From NCBI RefSeq assembly GCF_029323795.1, contig NZ_CP119758.1:3224001-3288000 (forward strand): a stretch of DNA of 64,000 bases, given 5' to 3'. The notes under the pieces were generated by a model. The model saw nothing but the letters and a program-made list of their open reading frames with translations, made no database searches and was not told where the DNA came from. The position numbers were made by a program, and so were the translations under genes. Of this stretch, positions 62,783 to 64,000 are shown piece after piece (the stretch's first letter is position 1; each line of letters begins with the position of its first letter). Source of the DNA: Zobellia alginiliquefaciens (GTDB lineage Bacteria; Bacteroidota; Bacteroidia; Flavobacteriales; Flavobacteriaceae).

Positions 62783-62854
62783 GCCGACGTAGCTCAGGGG
62801 TAGAGCGTTTCCTTGGTAAGGAAGAGGTCACGGGTTCAATTCCCGTCGTTGGCT
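62783..62854 (+). tRNA. tRNA-Thr (anticodon GGT)
   Basis: A 72-nt cloverleaf. The acceptor GCCGACG pairs with CGTTGGC (one G-T). Anticodon loop TTGGTAA (anticodon GGT). T loop GGTTCAATTCC. It precedes tuf by 55 bp. Confidence 0.96.
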
Positions 62855-62909
62855 CAATTAAGGCATTATTTGTACACTAATATATAACTAAGATTAAAAT
62901 TCATTAAAA

Positions 62910-64000
62910 ATGGCAAAGGAAACTTTTGATCGTTCCAAACCGCACTTGAATATAGGTACTATTGGACACGTAGATCACGGTAAAACAACATTGACTGCTG
63001 CTATTACTACGGTATTGGCGAACGCAGGTTTGTCTGAGCTTAGAAGCTTTGACTCTATTGACAACGCTCCTGAGGAAAAAGAGAGAGGTATTACTATTAA
63101 CACTTCTCACGTTGAGTATCAAACAGCTAATCGTCACTACGCTCACGTTGACTGTCCTGGTCACGCGGATTACGTAAAGAACATGGTTACTGGTGCTGCT
63201 CAGATGGACGGTGCTATTCTTGTTGTTGCTGCTACTGATGGTCCTATGCCACAAACTCGTGAGCACATCCTTTTAGGTCGTCAGGTTGGTATTCCAAGAA
63301 TCGTTGTTTTCTTGAACAAAGTTGACATGGTTGATGATGAGGAGCTTTTAGAGCTTGTTGAGATGGAAGTAAGAGAATTGCTTTCTTTCTATGAGTATGA
63401 TGGTGATAACGGACCTGTAATTTCTGGTTCTGCACTTGGTGCCTTGAACGGTGAGCAAAAATGGGTTGACACTGTAATGGAGTTGATGGCTGCTGTTGAT
63501 GATTGGATCGAGCTTCCTAAGAGGGATGTTGAGAAGGATTTCTTAATGCCTGTTGAAGATGTGTTTACTATTACTGGTCGTGGTACTGTTGCAACTGGTC
63601 GTATTGAAACTGGTGTTGCTAACACGGGTGATCCTGTTGAGATTATCGGTATGGGAGCTGAGAAATTGACTTCTACTATTACTGGTGTTGAAATGTTCCG
63701 TAAGATTTTGGATAGAGGTGAAGCTGGTGATAACGTTGGTATCTTGTTGAGAGGTATTGAAAAAGCACAAATCAGCAGAGGTATGGTAATCTGTAAGCCA
63801 GGTTCTGTAACTCCACACGCTAAATTTGAAGCTGAGGTTTACGTTCTTAAGAAAGAAGAAGGTGGTCGTCACACGCCATTCCATAATAACTATCGTCCTC
63901 AGTTCTACGTTAGAACTACAGATGTAACTGGTAACATTTCTCTTCCTTCTGGAGTTGAGATGGTAATGCCAGGTGATAACCTTACTATTACAGTTGATCT
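62910..64000 (+). CDS. tuf: Elongation factor Tu (3' end cut by window)
   Basis: The first 363 codons of the roughly 395-residue GTPase that delivers aminoacyl-tRNA to the ribosome. G motifs are [15 protein letters not shown] (G1), [12 protein letters not shown] (effector), [16 protein letters not shown] (G3) and NKVDM (G4). Domain 2 ([19 protein letters not shown]) and most of domain 3 ([16 protein letters not shown]) follow. Codon use is strongly biased to a few codons, as expected for very high expression. This produces long but spurious frames on the opposite strand. The order of four tRNAs and tuf equals the E. coli tufB operon. Confidence 0.97.
   Translation, partial: MAKETFDRSKPHLNIGTIGHVDHGKTTLTAAITTVLANAGLSELRSFDSIDNAPEEKERGITINTSHVEYQTANRHYAHVDCPGHADYVKNMVTGAAQMDGAILVVAATDGPMPQTREHILLGRQVGIPRIVVFLNKVDMVDDEELLELVEMEVRELLSFYEYDGDNGPVISGSALGALNGEQKWVDTVMELMAAVDDWIELPKRDVEKDFLMPVEDVFTITGRGTVATGRIETGVANTGDPVEIIGMGAEKLTSTITGVEMFRKILDRGEAGDNVGILLRGIEKAQISRGMVICKPGSVTPHAKFEAEVYVLKKEEGGRHTPFHNNYRPQFYVRTTDVTGNISLPSGVEMVMPGDNLTITVD

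Noticed and set aside
62904-63884. Several long frames on the minus strand inside tuf
   Set aside because: They are products of the strongly biased codon use of EF-Tu. They have no signal peptides, domains or spacing of real genes.

Overview
The window reads as a chromosomal stretch from a member of the Flavobacteriaceae (phylum Bacteroidota), probably marine. The base composition is low in G+C. Most genes lack a Shine-Dalgarno sequence, and several likely promoters carry the Bacteroidota -7 element TAnnTTTG, one of them with TTG exactly 19 nt upstream. The gene content also fits: SusD, DUF2851, DUF1573, bTHX, a solo PAS histidine kinase and ECF sigma/anti-sigma pairs. The genus cannot be fixed from this sequence alone. 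No rRNA, IS element, CRISPR array, prophage or plasmid function is visible. This is mostly core genome.

Layout. 1-7.1 kb, minus strand: a cut-off TPR protein, gapA, lipA, two ECF sigma factors with one anti-sigma factor and a Cys-rich mini-protein, then murB and a class I aminotransferase. 7.2-15.7 kb: an exported aspartyl protease with a PDZ domain, a DUF1573 protein, valS, a TetR regulator flanked by two copies of one operator, an unknown exported protein, a sterol-desaturase-like membrane enzyme and a creatininase-family enzyme. 15.7-20.5 kb, minus: rsfS-ftsH-LUD-cdsA-psd-ACBP, a membrane protein quality-control and phospholipid operon. 20.6-28.7 kb: birA, pyrE, a Nudix hydrolase, an M14 peptidase, a PAS kinase/response regulator pair, coaD and ddl. 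28.8-40.7 kb, mainly plus: a PASTA protein, rluD, yaaA, a Crp/Fnr regulator, an esterase and a putative barrel protein, the tiny ribosomal protein bTHX, pyruvate carboxylase, a UDG-like protein and PEP carboxylase. 40.9-43.6 kb: an orphan SusD lipoprotein and two small unknowns. 43.8-51.95 kb, minus: the full trp operon. 52-60.6 kb: a MarR/YceI pair, rhodanese, DUF2851, PspC, a K+ channel, an AGCS transporter with a large extracytoplasmic extension, a ComEA-like HhH protein and an acyl-CoA dehydrogenase. 60.7-64 kb: translation genes rpsU, a Xer recombinase, hpf, tRNAs Thr-Tyr-Gly-Thr and tuf (cut by the window end).

The strongest regulatory finding is the trp operon leader: a canonical promoter, an almost leaderless 18-codon leader peptide with three consecutive Trp codons, and mutually exclusive terminator and antiterminator helices. 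The same operon carries a secreted GH88 unsaturated uronyl hydrolase between trpF and trpB. Other points of interest are paired TetR operators, a MarR palindrome, a nearly perfect Shine-Dalgarno before rpsU, a hairpin terminator on top of the tRNA-tuf start site, a possible one-base frameshift at the aspartyl protease start, and pyrE/Nudix start codons that nearly coincide.
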